Shown: positions 19,578-29,784 of the stretch, piece by piece | Layout of the letters: every line of letters begins with the position of its first letter | Numbering within the stretch: the first letter of the stretch is position 1 | Assembly (NCBI GenBank): GCA_004144595.1 | Contig: SEEM01000003.1 | Location: forward strand, 62,001 to 126,000 | Direction: 5' to 3' | DNA from: Hyphomicrobiales bacterium | Lineage (GTDB): Bacteria > Pseudomonadota > Alphaproteobacteria > Rhizobiales > Beijerinckiaceae | DNA length: 64,000 nt | Program-made: the position numbers and the translations under genes | The notes under the pieces: model-generated | What the model saw: the letters and a program-made list of their open reading frames with translations, nothing else | Databases searched by the model: none | What the model was told of the DNA's origin: nothing

Positions 19578-20930
19578 ATGAACCGCCGTGCCGCCAGAAT
19601 CCCCTTGCTCAGGCGCTCTCGCGCCCTGGCCATCACGCCGCGCTTCTGGAAGCAGCGCCTGGTCTTCTGGGCGGGCGCGTTGGCGATTGGCGTCGTCAGC
19701 GCCGCGTTCGCAGGACTTGCCGACGCGGCGCAGGAATTGTTCGGCGCAGCCTTCCGGCGCGAGGGATGGCTGCGGTATGCGCCCCTGCTGGTCACCCCCG
19801 TGGGATTTACGCTCTGCGCCTGGATCGCTTTCCGGTTCGTTCCGGCTTCCCAGGGAAGCGGCATTCCCCAAGCCATCGCGGCGCGGCACCTGCGGGACGA
19901 CACGGAGCGCGCCGGCTTCCTGTCGCTGCGGATAGCCGCCGGCAAGATCGTCCTGACGGTGCTCGGGCTGTTCTGTGGCGCCTCGATCGGGCGCGAAGGG
20001 CCGACCGTCCAGGTCGGCGCCTCGATCATGCTGCAGGCGGCGCGCTGGGGCGGGATGGCGCAGGCGCGGGGCCTGATCCTCGCAGGTTCCGCCGCCGGCA
20101 TCGCCGCAGCCTTCAATACACCGCTCGCAGGCATCGTCTTCGCCATCGAGGAGATGAGCAAGACCTATCAGGCGCGGACGAACGGCATCGTCCTGTCGGC
20201 CGTGATCATCGCGGGCATCGCCGCGATCGCGCTTGTCGGCAACTATACCTATTTCGGCGTGGTCGCGATCGCCGCGGATGTGAAGCGGGACTGGCTGCTC
20301 GTCATGGTCTGCGGCGTGGTCGGCGGCGCGCTGGGGGCCGGGTTCAGCAGTGCAATGGTTGCCCTGACGCGCCGGATCAGGCGCCTGCGCGCCGCGACGC
20401 CACTCGGCCGGGTACTCGCCATAGCGGCCGGTGCGGGGTTTCTGGTCGGTCTGGTCGGCATCCTGACCGGGGGCGCGACCTTCGGAACCGGCTATGCAGA
20501 GGCCCGCAGCGCCATCGAAGGCACGCCGCTTCCGGCCAGCTTCTTCCTGGGCAAGCTGGTCGCGACCCTTGCTTCCTCGCTCTCCGGCATACCCGGGGGA
20601 CTGTTTGCTCCCTCGCTTTCGGTTGGGGCCGGGCTCGGCAGTACCATCGGCAGCCTGTTGGGATCTCCGATCGGGCTGGCCGCGGTTCTCGGCATGGCAG
20701 CCTATTTCTCCGGCGTCGTGCAGGCGCCGATGACGGCCTTCGTCATCATCGTGGAGATGACCGGCAACCACGAGAACGTGCTGGCGCTGATGGCAGTGTC
20801 GATGCTGGGCTACGGCACGGCGCGGCTGGTCTCGCGCGAGCCGCTCTATCATGCCCTGTCGCGACTGTTCATCGCGGACATGCTCCGCCAGCGCCGTGCA
20901 CGCGAGGCCGCCGGGCGGTCGGGGGCGTAA
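19578..20930 (+). CDS. ClC family chloride channel or Cl-/H+ antiporter
   Basis: The 450-residue membrane protein carries the ClC selectivity signatures in order: GSGIPQA, GREGPTVQ, FNTPLAG and the GxFxP-type GGLFAPS. About ten or more helices are evident, and there is no CBS tail. The gating glutamate is present in GREGP, which favours an exchanger-like or gated channel. No neighbour suggests a special role; acid or osmotic response is the usual one. It converges on the MaoC gene with only 3 nt between stops. Confidence 0.92.
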   Translation: MNRRAARIPLLRRSRALAITPRFWKQRLVFWAGALAIGVVSAAFAGLADAAQELFGAAFRREGWLRYAPLLVTPVGFTLCAWIAFRFVPASQGSGIPQAIAARHLRDDTERAGFLSLRIAAGKIVLTVLGLFCGASIGREGPTVQVGASIMLQAARWGGMAQARGLILAGSAAGIAAAFNTPLAGIVFAIEEMSKTYQARTNGIVLSAVIIAGIAAIALVGNYTYFGVVAIAADVKRDWLLVMVCGVVGGALGAGFSSAMVALTRRIRRLRAATPLGRVLAIAAGAGFLVGLVGILTGGATFGTGYAEARSAIEGTPLPASFFLGKLVATLASSLSGIPGGLFAPSLSVGAGLGSTIGSLLGSPIGLAAVLGMAAYFSGVVQAPMTAFVIIVEMTGNHENVLALMAVSMLGYGTARLVSREPLYHALSRLFIADMLRQRRAREAAGRSGA

Positions 20931-20933
20931 TCG

Positions 20934-21947
20934 TCAGCAGGGCTTGCGCTCGACGAACACGCAGCCGTCGAAGCTGAAGACCTCTTCGCCGTGCTGGTTC
21001 ACGCCGGTATTGCGGTGAAAGAACAGGCCCCATTGCGGGCGCGAGGCGCTCTCGCGCTTGTCGACCACCTGCGAACGATAGGTGATGCGGTCTCCGGCGA
21101 AGACAGGTTTCGTCCAGCGCAGGTTCTTGAAACCGGGGGAGGGGCCAAGGCGGGCGCCGCTGCCCGAGGCTACGGCGAGCTGGCGCTTGCGATGCAGGAC
21201 CATGCAGGCCATCCAGACGGCGGCCGTATGCCAGCCGGAGGCGGCGAGCCTGCCGAACGAGCTGTTGCGCGCCGCCGCCTCGTCCATATGGAAGGGCTGG
21301 GGATCGAAGCTGCGGGCGAAGGCGACGATCTCCTCGGGCGTGAAGACGAAGCTGCCGAGTTCATGGCTGTCGCCGATGGCCAGCTCCTCGAAGAAGCGCG
21401 GTGGTGCCGGCGGCTCGGCGGGTGCTTCCAGCGGACTTTCCAGCGCTGGACGCTCATAGGTCGGCGCGTGATCGAGCCAGGGGCCGGCGGGAAGCGGGCC
21501 GATGCCGGAACCCTTCCGGCCGAACATGATCCAGTTTGTCTGCTCGAGGATCGGTTCGTCGCGCTGATTGAGGAGTTCGAGCCTGAAGCGCACGAGCCCC
21601 ATCTCGGGGCGCGAGCGCGAAGCCTTGCTTTCCAGCACCGTGCGGCGGCCGCTGATGCTGTCTCCGGGGAGGAGCGGGCGCAGCCATTTCACCTCGTCGA
21701 TGCCCGGCGCGCCCATGCTGGCGGCGTCAAGCAGAAAATCCTCCGCCATCAGCCGCATCAGCAGGGAGCAGCTATGCCAGCCGGAGCCGATCAGGCGGCC
21801 GACGAAGCTCGCCTTGGCGGCTTCGGGGTCGACATGAAAGTCCTGCGCGTCATAACGAGAGGCGAAGGCGACGATGTCGTCCTGCGAGATGTCGAGGCTG
21901 CGTGAGCGTGCGCTCTGGCCCGGAACGAAATCCTCGAAATACGACAT
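20934..21947 (-). CDS. Double-hotdog MaoC-like dehydratase
   Basis: The 337-residue protein has two MaoC hotdog domains in tandem (about 1-150 and 175-337). Each keeps a hydratase-like Asp/His core: FASRYDAQDFHVDPEAA in the first and FARSFDPQPFHMDEAAA in the second. The family hydrates enoyl-CoA or similar thioesters, and two domains on one chain mimic the usual dimer. No fatty-acid or PHA genes are adjacent, so the substrate is open. It is transcribed away from the ClC gene and next to ychF on the same strand. Confidence 0.88.
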   Translation of the reverse strand: MSYFEDFVPGQSARSRSLDISQDDIVAFASRYDAQDFHVDPEAAKASFVGRLIGSGWHSCSLLMRLMAEDFLLDAASMGAPGIDEVKWLRPLLPGDSISGRRTVLESKASRSRPEMGLVRFRLELLNQRDEPILEQTNWIMFGRKGSGIGPLPAGPWLDHAPTYERPALESPLEAPAEPPAPPRFFEELAIGDSHELGSFVFTPEEIVAFARSFDPQPFHMDEAAARNSSFGRLAASGWHTAAVWMACMVLHRKRQLAVASGSGARLGPSPGFKNLRWTKPVFAGDRITYRSQVVDKRESASRPQWGLFFHRNTGVNQHGEEVFSFDGCVFVERKPC

Positions 21948-21961
21948 CGCCGGCAGGCTCT

Positions 21962-23059
21962 TTAGTTCGCGAAGCGGAAATGCAGCACGTCGCCGTCGGC
22001 GACGACATAGTCCTTGCCTTCGAGACGGAACTTGCCGGCCTCGCGCGCGCCAGACTCGCCCTTGTTGGCGATGTAGTCGTCATAGGCGATGGTTTCGGCG
22101 CGGATATAGCCCTTCTCGAAATCGGTATGGATCACGCCGGCGGCCTGCGGGCCCTTGGTGCCCTTCTCGATCGTCCAGGCGCGGGCCTCCTTCGGGCCGA
22201 CCGTGAAATAGGTGACGAGATGCAGCAGGGCGTAGCCGGCGCGGATCACGCGGTTCAGGCCGGGCTCTTCGAGGCCGACGGCCTCGAGATAATCCTTCTG
22301 GTCGGCGGCCGGGAGGACGGCGATCTCGCTCTCGATCTTTGCCGAAACCACGACGGCGACGGCGTTCTCTTCCGCCGCGCGGGCTTTCACTTCTTCGGAA
22401 AAGGCATTGCCCTTGTCGGCGGCGGCTTCCTCGACATTGCAGACATAGAGCACGGGCTTGGAAGAGAGCAGCCCCAGCGTCTCGAAGCTCTTGCGCTCGT
22501 CGGCAGCGACCTGGACGAGGCGGGCAGGCTTGCCCTCGCGCAGCAGGACGAGGCAGCGGTTCATCAGGTCCGCGAGTTCCTTGGCATCCTTGTCGCCGGT
22601 CTTGGCCTTCTTCTCCAGCGGCAGGACGCGCTTTTCGAGGCTTTCGAGATCGGCCAGCATCAGCTCGGTCTCGATGATCTCGATGTCGTTGATCGGGGCG
22701 ACCTTGCCCTCGACATGGGTGATGTCGCCATCCTCGAAGCAGCGCACGACATGGGCGATGGCATCGCATTCGCGGATATTGGCGAGGAACTGGTTGCCGA
22801 GCCCTTCGCCGCGCGAGGCACCGCGCACGAGGCCGGCGATGTCGACGAAGGTCAGCCGCGTCGGGATGATCTCCTTCGAGCCGGCGATCTTGGCCAGCAA
22901 CTCCAGCCGGTCATCGGGCACCGCGACGTCACCGACATTCGGCTCGATCGTGCAGAACGGATAGTTCGCGGCCTGGGCCGCGGCCGTCTGCGTCAGTGCG
23001 TTGAAGAGGGTCGACTTGCCGACATTCGGCAGGCCGACGATACCGCATTTGAAACCCAT
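21962..23059 (-). CDS. ychF: Ribosome-associated GTPase/ATPase YchF
   Basis: The start at 23059 gives 365 residues, the family length. G1 is GLPNVGKST near the N-terminus. The G3 region reads FVDIAGLVRGAS, and a TGS-like C-terminal domain ends KDYVVADGDVLHFRF. The family (OLA1 in eukaryotes) prefers ATP because the G4 motif is altered, and it binds ribosomes. It is linked with pth in many genomes. Here pth is also close, one gene away on the same strand but separated by a plus-strand gene. Confidence 0.95.
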   Translation of the reverse strand: MGFKCGIVGLPNVGKSTLFNALTQTAAAQAANYPFCTIEPNVGDVAVPDDRLELLAKIAGSKEIIPTRLTFVDIAGLVRGASRGEGLGNQFLANIRECDAIAHVVRCFEDGDITHVEGKVAPINDIEIIETELMLADLESLEKRVLPLEKKAKTGDKDAKELADLMNRCLVLLREGKPARLVQVAADERKSFETLGLLSSKPVLYVCNVEEAAADKGNAFSEEVKARAAEENAVAVVVSAKIESEIAVLPAADQKDYLEAVGLEEPGLNRVIRAGYALLHLVTYFTVGPKEARAWTIEKGTKGPQAAGVIHTDFEKGYIRAETIAYDDYIANKGESGAREAGKFRLEGKDYVVADGDVLHFRFAN

Positions 23060-23268
23060 GATGGCTGGTCCGTTATGCCGCCGCGGCCAGATCGCCTGCG
23101 CGCGTGTGTTTCCGTAAATGGCTCGCGTCTTATTGGCGGTGGGGCGCGACAAACACAAGGTGCAGCGCTGCAATCCCGGCCATGAGCCTTCACGCGAACG
23201 TGCATGGCGACCGTCGGGGAGTAGGCGCACCTGTACTTGTGCGATGCCTTTTGCTCCGGGAGCCGGCC

Positions 23269-23877
23269 ATGCGGTCCAGTTTTGCCATTCTTGTTTCAGC
23301 CGGGTTGTCCTTTGCCACTGCGGTCGCTGCGCAGGCGCCGGTGCAGCAGACGCGCGTGCGCGGCCAGATCGAAACGGTTGACGGCAACACTCTGACGATC
23401 AAGACAGTCGACGGAGCCGCCGCCAAGGTCGCGCTGGCTCCGGGCTATTCGGTCGGCGGGGTGGTCAAGGCGACGACGGCGGACATCAAGAAGGGCGGCT
23501 ATATCGGAGTGGGCGCCCGGCCGCAGGCCGACGGTTCCCTGATGGCGATCCAAGTCTTCATCTTCCCCGAGGCGATGCGCGGCACCGGTGAAGGGCACAA
23601 GCCGTGGGGCGTGCTGCCGGACACCTCGATGACCAACGCCACCGTGGCCGAGACCGTCTCCCGCGTGGACGGAGCCAATGTGATGCTGACCTATCCCGGT
23701 GGCGAGCAGAAGGTTTCGATCAATCCCGACGCCAACATCATCATGGCGGCGCCGGCGCAGGGTTCGGAGCTTGTGACGGGCGCGCAGGTCGTCATGAGCG
23801 CTGCCAAGCAGGCCGATGGCAGCTACAGCGCCAGCCGCATCACGATCGCCAAAGCGGGCGCGCAGCTCCCGTATTGA
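23269..23877 (+). CDS. Secreted DUF5666-like protein
   Basis: The 202-residue protein opens with a signal peptide (MRSSFAILVSAGLSFATAVA, cleaved near AQA) and has GGGAG upstream of the ATG. The mature part holds two similar beta-rich units: RGQIETVDGNTLTIKTVDG and ETVSRVDGANVMLTYPGG. Each is followed by an AQ/IGVGA-type strand with QADGS. This repeat of OB-like strands resembles DUF5666. It is probably periplasmic. Function unknown. It is single and convergent with pth. Confidence 0.8.
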   Translation: MRSSFAILVSAGLSFATAVAAQAPVQQTRVRGQIETVDGNTLTIKTVDGAAAKVALAPGYSVGGVVKATTADIKKGGYIGVGARPQADGSLMAIQVFIFPEAMRGTGEGHKPWGVLPDTSMTNATVAETVSRVDGANVMLTYPGGEQKVSINPDANIIMAAPAQGSELVTGAQVVMSAAKQADGSYSASRITIAKAGAQLPY

Positions 23878-23886
23878 GACCGGGGC

Positions 23887-24501
23887 TCAGTCCCCGCTCT
23901 TCTCGCCGAGCCGCTTCACGGCGGCGTGGCCGCGCGCATCCATGAAGAGATGGACCTTGTTCTGGAAGCCGGTGTCGTCACGGGCCGCGAGCAGGTCGGC
24001 GTGGTCGGCGCAGGCCGTGCAGAGATCCTCGACCCAGGGCTGCTCGGCCTTGCCGAAATCGTTGAGCACATAGGCGTGGACCAAGGCCTTGTCGCCGGGG
24101 TGGCCGATGCCCATCCGCACGCGGCGATAGTCGTTGCCGATGGCAGCCGTGGTCGAGCGCAGGCCGTTATGCCCGGCATTGCCGCCGCCGAGCTTCACGC
24201 GCAGCTTGGCGGGGGCGAGATCGAGCTCGTCATGAAAGACCACGACATCGGCGGGCGCAATCTTGAAGAAGCGCGCGGCCTCGCCGATCGAACGGCCGGA
24301 CTCGTTCATATAGGTCTGCGGCTTGAGCAGGACGACCTTTTCGGTCCCGATCGTCGCCTCGCAGGCCTCAGCCTGGAAGCGCGAGCGCCAGGGCGAGGCG
24401 CGGTACAGGCGCGCGATCTCGTCCAGCGCCATGAAGCCGATATTGTGCCGGTTGCGGGCATAGCGCGCGCCGGGATTGCCGAGACCGGCGAAGATCAGCA
24501 T
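23887..24501 (-). CDS. pth: Peptidyl-tRNA hydrolase
   Basis: The 204-residue enzyme frees tRNA from stalled peptidyl-tRNA. Family motifs are [20 protein letters not shown] with the catalytic His in RHN, the [10 protein letters not shown] block, [13 protein letters not shown], and [12 protein letters not shown]. The short polar C-terminal tail (ending GEKSGD) is variable in the family. It follows rplY on the same strand, a classic rplY-pth pair, with a terminator hairpin and an intergenic palindrome between them. Confidence 0.96.
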   Translation of the reverse strand: MLIFAGLGNPGARYARNRHNIGFMALDEIARLYRASPWRSRFQAEACEATIGTEKVVLLKPQTYMNESGRSIGEAARFFKIAPADVVVFHDELDLAPAKLRVKLGGGNAGHNGLRSTTAAIGNDYRRVRMGIGHPGDKALVHAYVLNDFGKAEQPWVEDLCTACADHADLLAARDDTGFQNKVHLFMDARGHAAVKRLGEKSGD

Positions 24502-24530
24502 GGCGGGACTCCGGCAGGCTTGTCAGTTCA

Positions 24531-24576
24531 GGCATCGGATCGGTCGAAAACCGGAACAATATTTGGGTCCGATGCC
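24531..24576. repeat. Intergenic palindrome (GATGC-type hairpin), copy 3
   Basis: A weaker copy has GGCATCGGA ... TCCGATGCC ends with an inner GAAAACCGG and a degraded right arm. It lies between the rplY terminator and pth. Confidence 0.6.
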
Positions 24577-24581
24577 CTAGC

Positions 24582-24608
24582 AAAAACGGCCGGGAAACCC
24601 GGCCGTTT
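24582..24608 (-). terminator. Terminator after rplY
   Basis: The inverted repeat AAACGGCCGGG / CCCGGCCGTTT is followed, on the minus strand, by a run of T. It lies 43 nt past the rplY stop. Confidence 0.85.
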
Positions 24609-24651
24609 CGGTAGACTGAGAGAGGACGCGGCGCCGACTGGCGCCGTTTCA

Positions 24652-25272
24652 TCAGGCCTTGGCTTCAGGCGCGGCTTCCGCGGTCTCGTCAGCCTCAGGC
24701 TCTTCCTCGATGGTCGGCTGGGCGATCGTGACGATCGTCGCGTCCGAACCAACGGTCAGCTTGGCACCGGCCGGCAGCTTGATGACCTTGGCTTCGAGCT
24801 GATCACCGATGTTCAGGCCGGCGACGGAGACCTCGAAGGCTTCCGGAATGTTCTCGGGCTCGACGGTGATTTCGAGCGTGTGCTCGACGATCTGCACGAG
24901 GCCGCCTTCCTTGATGCCCGGGCTGGATTCCTGACCGACGACGTGAATCGGAACCTGAACCGTGACGGTCTGGCCCTTGGCGACGCGCAGGAAGTCGACA
25001 TGGATCGGGAAATCCTTGACCGGATCGAGCTGGTAGTCGCGCGGAATGACGCGCTGCTTCTTACCGGCGACGCTGATCTCGAAGATCGTGGTCAGGAAGT
25101 GGCCGCCGAAAATCAGCAGGCGGGTCTTGTTGGCGTCGAGCGCGATGGCTTCGGGAGCAGCGCCCCCACCATAGATCACGGCAGGCGTCTGGCCCTGGCG
25201 ACGAACGGCACGAGCGGCCCCCTTGCCGACCTGTGCGCGCGCCGAAGCCTCGATTTGCTTCACGGCGGTCAT
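24652..25272 (-). CDS. rplY: 50S ribosomal protein L25/general stress protein Ctc
   Basis: The start at 25272 is preceded by AAGGA 9 nt upstream and gives 206 residues. The N-terminal half is the 5S rRNA-binding L25 domain (ARAQVGKGAARAVRRQG). The C-terminal half is the TL5/Ctc beta domain (about residues 95-185). The tail is an acidic Glu/Ala-rich stretch. This long Ctc form is normal in alphaproteobacteria. A hairpin sits in the leader. Confidence 0.95.
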   Translation of the reverse strand: MTAVKQIEASARAQVGKGAARAVRRQGQTPAVIYGGGAAPEAIALDANKTRLLIFGGHFLTTIFEISVAGKKQRVIPRDYQLDPVKDFPIHVDFLRVAKGQTVTVQVPIHVVGQESSPGIKEGGLVQIVEHTLEITVEPENIPEAFEVSVAGLNIGDQLEAKVIKLPAGAKLTVGSDATIVTIAQPTIEEEPEADETAEAAPEAKA

Positions 25273-25302
25273 GTTGGATGTCCTTGACTTGTAAAATGAC
25301 AA

Positions 25303-25320
25303 GGCCGCCTGGTGGCGGCC
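25303..25320 (-). promoter_or_regulatory. Hairpin in the rplY leader
   Basis: A perfect 7-bp stem, GGCCGCC / GGCGGCC with a 4-nt loop, lies 31 nt upstream of the rplY start. It could be a control element for L25 or an incidental fold; no T-run follows directly. Confidence 0.4.
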
Positions 25321-25408
25321 ATCGGATTGGTGCGTTCAGAGCCTCCAAGGGTGTCAGCCGAACGCAGGGGTGCTCATAGGCGAAAACCGCCGCGATCTCA
25401 AGCCCGGC

Positions 25409-27262
25409 TCAGGCGGCGTTGGCGACGAGGTCGCGGGCGGGGGGCGTAACCATCACGGGCGGCGCGAAGCGCAGCAGCCATTCGCGGATGACCGAAGCCG
25501 GAACCGGCGGGGAATAGAGATAGCCCTGGCCGAGGCGGCAGCCCATTTCGGTCAGGCGCTCGGCCTGTGCTCGTGTCTCGATGCCCTCGGCGACGATCTT
25601 CATGCCGAGGCGGTGGGTCATCGTCAGCAGCGCCTCGATGATGATCTCGCTGCGCGCGCCGCTATCGATCGAGCCGACGAAGGAGCGGTCGATCTTGATG
25701 ATGTCGATCGGGAAATCGAGCAGATGTGTGAGCGAGGCGAAGCCGGTGCCGAAATCGTCGAGCGCAACCGGCGAGCCGCAGGCGCGCAGCGCCTCCATCG
25801 TGCGCGCGACGCCGTCCTTGCGGCCGCCCATGAAGACCTGCTCGGTGACCTCGATCACAAGCTGCCGCATCGGCACGGCTGCCTTGTCCAGGATGCGTTG
25901 GGCGCGTTGGACCAGATCGCCCTTCTGAAAATCGGCCGAGGTAACGTTGACGGCGACATGCTGGAAGTTGAGTCCCGCTGCCCGCCATTCGGCCATGTCC
26001 GCGGCGACCGCCGTGAGCATCTGAGTGGTGGTGCGATGGGCAATCTTCGGATCCCGGAGCGCATCCTGGAATTCGCCGGCGGTGACGATCCGACCGTCAT
26101 CGAGCCGCATCCGGGCCAGGGCCTCGACGCCGACGACCGAGGTCGTCTCGAGGTGTATGACCGGCTGGTAATAGGGGATGATGCGGTCGTCGCCGAGTGC
26201 GCCGGCGACGTCGCGGCGAACGCGGATGCGCTGCATCATTGCGCTGCGCAATTGCCGGCGGAACCGGACATAGCGGCCGCGTCGCGTCTCCTTGGCGTGG
26301 TAGAGGGCGAGATCGGCATTCTGCCTGAGCGTGACGCTGTCCCGACCGTCCGCGCCGGCAAGCGCCCCGCCGATGGTGATCCCCGGGACAAGGCTGTGAC
26401 CGTCATGGTCGAGCGGGAGCGCGACCGCGGTCAGGGCGGCCGAGGCAAGGGCGCGCATCCGCGCCGGATCCTCGCAATCGCGGACGAGGACGGCGAATTC
26501 GTCTCCGCCGATCCGGCAGGTCAGGCAACCGGCCAGAGCAATGTCGAGCCGCTTGCCGACCTCGGCGATCAGGGCATCGCCGGCAGCGTGGCCGAGCGTG
26601 TCGTTGACCAGCTTGAGATGGTCAATATCGATCAGCATCAGCCCGAAGCGGCCGCCGGCGGCGCTCATCTCGGCGATGGCGGCGTTGAACTGGCTGCGGT
26701 TCGGCAGGCCGGTCAGCGTGTCGAAATAGGCGAGGCGGTGATTACGAGTGCGGACCTCGTGCTGCTCGATGGCGATGGCGCAGAGATGGACGCAGGTGGC
26801 GACGATCTGGCGTTCGAGCTCGCGGGCGCGGCGGGGGCGATTGAAATAGAAGGCGAAGGCACCGACGACGCGGCCGTCGCGGGCCTTGATCGGGGTCGAC
26901 CAGCAGGCGCGCAGGCCGAGCGGCAAAGCAAGCCCGGTATAGGGCGCCCAAAGCGGATCGGTGGCGATATCGGTGACCTCGACCGGTTCGCCACGGAAGA
27001 CCGCGGTGCCGCAGGAGCCGACACTGGGGCCAGCCGGCAATCCCTTGATCGCACTGACATAATGCGCCGGCATGCTGGGCGAGGCGAGGGGCTGCAGGCG
27101 GAACTGGTCGTCGACGGTCACGACCGAACAGATCACGCCGGACGAAATCGCCTCGGCACGATGGCAAAGACGCTCCATGCAGGCGGCCAGCGGCTCGCCC
27201 CGCGCGATGTCTTCAAGAATATCGTTCTGCAGAGCCTGCAGGCGGGCCGAAGGTCTGATCAC
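25409..27262 (-). CDS. Bifunctional diguanylate cyclase/phosphodiesterase with GAF sensor
   Basis: The 617-residue protein has a GAF domain (about 20-165), then a GGDEF domain with intact GGDEF at 252-256, then an EAL domain with VEALAR around 379-384 and DDFGTGFASL further on. Active-site sequences of both catalytic domains look intact, so it may make and break cyclic-di-GMP. The product-inhibition RxxD site expected just before GGDEF is not there. No membrane segment is seen, so the GAF signal is cytoplasmic. It is a single gene. Confidence 0.93.
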   Translation of the reverse strand: MIRPSARLQALQNDILEDIARGEPLAACMERLCHRAEAISSGVICSVVTVDDQFRLQPLASPSMPAHYVSAIKGLPAGPSVGSCGTAVFRGEPVEVTDIATDPLWAPYTGLALPLGLRACWSTPIKARDGRVVGAFAFYFNRPRRARELERQIVATCVHLCAIAIEQHEVRTRNHRLAYFDTLTGLPNRSQFNAAIAEMSAAGGRFGLMLIDIDHLKLVNDTLGHAAGDALIAEVGKRLDIALAGCLTCRIGGDEFAVLVRDCEDPARMRALASAALTAVALPLDHDGHSLVPGITIGGALAGADGRDSVTLRQNADLALYHAKETRRGRYVRFRRQLRSAMMQRIRVRRDVAGALGDDRIIPYYQPVIHLETTSVVGVEALARMRLDDGRIVTAGEFQDALRDPKIAHRTTTQMLTAVAADMAEWRAAGLNFQHVAVNVTSADFQKGDLVQRAQRILDKAAVPMRQLVIEVTEQVFMGGRKDGVARTMEALRACGSPVALDDFGTGFASLTHLLDFPIDIIKIDRSFVGSIDSGARSEIIIEALLTMTHRLGMKIVAEGIETRAQAERLTEMGCRLGQGYLYSPPVPASVIREWLLRFAPPVMVTPPARDLVANAA

Positions 27263-27362
27263 GGATTGCCCGACCGAATGCTCGTCGAAGAACCCGGATG
27301 CTAGCGCAAACGCCTTAAGGCCAGATTGAGGCGCCGCGTCAAAGTTTACGCGGTGGCCGGCT

Positions 27363-27926
27363 TCAGGCGGCGGCCAGGCCGAGCCGCTCGTCGCGGCGGC
27401 GCAGAAGGTGCATCAGCGGCAGGGCGAGCAGGACCATCCAGGCCTTGCCGATGATCTGGCCGGCGAGGAAATCGAGGCTGCCGAAGGCGAGGTGCAGGAA
27501 GACAAGGCTGTCGACGACGAGGCCGACCACGCTGGAGGCGAAGACAGCCGTGACGAAGCGCCGGCGCTGCAACGGCGTATAGACCGCGAAGTCGGCGAGT
27601 TCCGACAGCAGGAAGGCTGCGGCCGAGGCCAGCACGATGGCGGGCGGGGCGAGCGTAGCCGAGATCAACGTGCCGACCGCGATGGCGCCGAGGCCGGCGA
27701 GCGGGCCGAGGCGGCGCTGGACGATGTCGCGCAGCACGAGGGCGAGGCCGACCATCAGGACGCCGCTCGGCGCCATGATGCCGGGCCAGACCGGGACGAG
27801 GCAGGGACCATTCGGCACGCAGACAGCACCGGCATTGCCGATCAGCCAGTTGGCGGCGGGAATGGTCAGGCCGAACAGAACGAGGGCGATAACGCCTTCC
27901 GTCAGGCGCTGGCGGTCACGGGTCAT
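27363..27926 (-). CDS. VUT family putative queuosine-precursor transporter
   Basis: The 187-residue membrane protein has about five or six helices and the VUT/DUF165 pattern, including [40 protein letters not shown] and the [11 protein letters not shown] segment. The family includes the preQ0/preQ1 carrier YhhQ. It overlaps the queC stop/start by 4 nt, so genes for making and importing the queuosine precursor appear to share an operon. The substrate is inferred from family and context. Confidence 0.88.
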   Translation of the reverse strand: MTRDRQRLTEGVIALVLFGLTIPAANWLIGNAGAVCVPNGPCLVPVWPGIMAPSGVLMVGLALVLRDIVQRRLGPLAGLGAIAVGTLISATLAPPAIVLASAAAFLLSELADFAVYTPLQRRRFVTAVFASSVVGLVVDSLVFLHLAFGSLDFLAGQIIGKAWMVLLALPLMHLLRRRDERLGLAAA

Positions 27927-28645
27927 AGGTCAAGTCCGCTGTCGTCGGGAACTGCGAGATAGGCCGCGAAGCCTTGTGATCGCAAATCGCATGCCGGGCA
28001 ATGGCCGCAGCCATAACCCCAGCCATGCCGGGTCGTCCTATCGCCGAGATAGCAGCTATGGCTGTCCTCGATGACGAGATCGAGCAGGGCCTGGCCGCCG
28101 ATGGCGCGCGCGAGGGCAAAGGTCTGCGCCTTATCGCGCCACATCAGGGGCGTGTGAAGCACGAGCCGGCGATCGAGGCCGAGGCTCAGGCTCACCTGCA
28201 TCGCCTTGATCGTGTCGTCGCGGCAGTCGGGATAGCCGGAATAGTCGGTCTCGCAGACGCCGAGCACGATGTGCTTGAGGTCGCGGCGATAGGCCAGCGC
28301 CGCTGCGAAGGTCAGGAAGATCAGGTTGCGCCCGGGTACGAAGGTCGAGGGCAGGCCGGCATCGGTAAAGGCGATCTCGGTCTCTCGGGTCAGCGCCGTC
28401 TCGGAGATCGCGCCGAGTGCCTTGAGGTCGACGACATGATCGGGGCCGAGGCGCTCGGCATAGCGGGCAGACAGGGCGGGGAGCTTGGCGCGGATCGTCA
28501 TCCGGCACTCCATCTCGATGCGATGGCGCTGGCCATAGTCGAAGCCGATCGTCTCGACCGCGTCGAAGCGGTCGAGCGCCCAGGCGAGCGTCGTGGTGGA
28601 GTCCTGGCCGCCGGAGAACAGGACGAGGGCGCGGGAGTTACCCAA
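27923..28645 (-). CDS. queC: 7-cyano-7-deazaguanine synthase
   Basis: The 240-residue enzyme turns carboxydeazaguanine into preQ0 with ATP and ammonia. The PP-loop is [16 protein letters not shown] near residue 9. The C-terminal zinc site uses the cysteines in SCYLG and YGCGHCPAC. It lies upstream of the VUT transporter and just downstream of prs on the minus strand. queD, queE and folE are not in the window. Confidence 0.95.
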   Translation of the reverse strand: MGNSRALVLFSGGQDSTTTLAWALDRFDAVETIGFDYGQRHRIEMECRMTIRAKLPALSARYAERLGPDHVVDLKALGAISETALTRETEIAFTDAGLPSTFVPGRNLIFLTFAAALAYRRDLKHIVLGVCETDYSGYPDCRDDTIKAMQVSLSLGLDRRLVLHTPLMWRDKAQTFALARAIGGQALLDLVIEDSHSCYLGDRTTRHGWGYGCGHCPACDLRSQGFAAYLAVPDDSGLDL

Positions 28646-28656
28646 GCCGAAACCCC

Positions 28657-29601
<945 letters not shown>

Positions 29602-29784
29602 GCCGGAGCGCACCGTTGCATCAAGGCTGAGCAGGGGGCCGGCATTGCCGGCTCAATTCGAACGGCTCTTAACAGTGCGGTCGGATGGAGTCGACCGCTG
29701 CGGTGCAATATCGTCGGTCAAAAAGCGCAGGGCGCTGCGCCAGTGACCCGGAAACCACTGCCGCAGCGTCGCAGCAGGGGCGAT

